Source of the DNA: an uncultured Eubacteriales bacterium
Lineage (GTDB): Bacteria; Bacillota; Clostridia; Oscillospirales; Oscillospiraceae
Direction of reading: 5' to 3'
Assembly: GCA_905201305.1 (NCBI GenBank)
Contig: CAJKNS010000046.1
Coordinates: 1-13,076, forward strand
DNA length: 13,076 nt
Shown: one piece after another, positions 12,882 through 13,076 of the stretch
Layout: each line of letters begins with the position of its first letter
Numbering within the stretch: the first letter of the stretch is position 1
Program-made: the position numbers and the translations under genes
Notes under the pieces: generated by a model
Database searches by the model: none
What the model was told of the DNA's origin: nothing
The model's input: the letters and a program-made list of their open reading frames with translations, nothing else

Positions 12882-12890
12882 ATTATAGCA
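12882..12890 (-). promoter_or_regulatory. Extended -10 promoter of the thiolase gene
   Basis: On the minus strand a perfect TATAAT (12882-12887) is preceded by TG at one base distance, an extended -10 element. No good -35 is seen at 16-18 bases (best candidate GTGGAA). The start point should be near 12875, leaving a leader of about 73 bases that carries the inverted repeats. Confidence 0.7.
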
Positions 12891-13004
12891 CACAATTCTC
12901 AAAATTCCACTATAAATTTGGGGCTGTTTCCACAAAAAATCCACAAATCTTCCTGCCAATTCATTTGAAAAATCAGAAATTTGTTGGAAAGCTCCAAAAC
13001 ACTC

Positions 13005-13033
13005 TTGCATTTTCCATGCGGACGTATTATAAT
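13005..13033 (+). promoter_or_regulatory. Promoter of the tRNA-Leu gene
   Basis: TTGCAT (13005-13010) and a perfect TATAAT (13028-13033) are separated by 17 bases. Transcription should begin near 13040, about 16 bases before the mature tRNA 5' end, a usual 5' leader for RNase P processing. The -35 matches only three of six positions. The roughly 115 bases between this promoter and the divergent thiolase promoter are AT-rich, and I see no other element there. Confidence 0.7.
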
Positions 13034-13055
13034 GAACAAACAATTTACCCAATCC

Positions 13056-13076
13056 GCCGGTATGATGGAATTGGTA
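13056..13076 (+). tRNA. tRNA-Leu, 5' fragment cut by the window end
   Basis: The last 21 bases begin GCCGG and continue with TGGAATTGGTA, the conserved acceptor start, position-8 T and D-loop (with GG at 18-19) of bacterial class II tRNA-Leu. The anticodon, variable arm and 3' end are outside the window, so the isoacceptor is unknown. A promoter at the right distance upstream supports a real gene. Confidence 0.85.

Noticed and set aside
13056..13076. tRNA-Leu as an integration site for a mobile element
   Set aside because: tRNA genes often host integrations, but these use the 3' end, which is outside the window, and no integrase or repeat is visible here.

Overview
The window most likely comes from a Gram-positive anaerobe of the Clostridia, perhaps an Oscillospiraceae-like gut bacterium. 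This is inference. It rests on strong AGGAGG-type ribosome binding sites, TTGACA/TATAAT-type promoters in AT-rich gaps between moderately GC-rich genes, many U-tailed hairpin terminators, and gene families common in gut Firmicutes (COG2984/COG4120/COG1101-type ABC importer, BmrCD-like heterodimeric exporter, DUF1538 plus PII-like pair, acyl-ACP thioesterase, thiolase). There are nine complete protein genes, one 3' gene fragment and one 5' tRNA fragment. I see no insertion sequence, phage gene or CRISPR array.

Left end, + strand (1-1945): the last codons of a gene that is probably the substrate-binding protein, a hairpin with a T-rich tail, then an overlapping permease and ATPase pair of an uncharacterised (TrpXYZ-like) ABC importer. 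A bidirectional terminator closes this operon against the opposing strand.

Middle, - strand (1950-7817): two transcription units. The first, read right to left, is a TTG-started protein with two DUF1538 domains (putative cation/proton antiporter) followed after one base by a protein with two PII-like domains, ending in a terminator. Immediately beyond lies a sigma-A promoter carrying a twin AACTAGTT operator, which drives two overlapping genes for a heterodimeric ABC exporter. Each exporter subunit carries motif losses, and together these fall in one of the two ATP sites.

Right part, - strand (7861-12890): four genes, at least three of them with their own visible promoter. They are a fatty acyl-ACP thioesterase with an inverted-repeat operator at its start point, a subtype-B tannase-like hydrolase with a Pro-Gly-Gly repeat inserted near its active site, a two-domain FkbM-family methyltransferase, and a thiolase with strongly biased codons and several inverted repeats in its leader. 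The thiolase and thioesterase point to acyl-CoA/acyl-ACP metabolism, but their separate promoters give no sign of a shared pathway operon.

Right end, + strand (13005-13076): a promoter and the first 21 bases of a tRNA-Leu gene. The two strongest leads are the doubled DUF1538 / doubled PII module and the collagen-like insert in the tannase-like enzyme.
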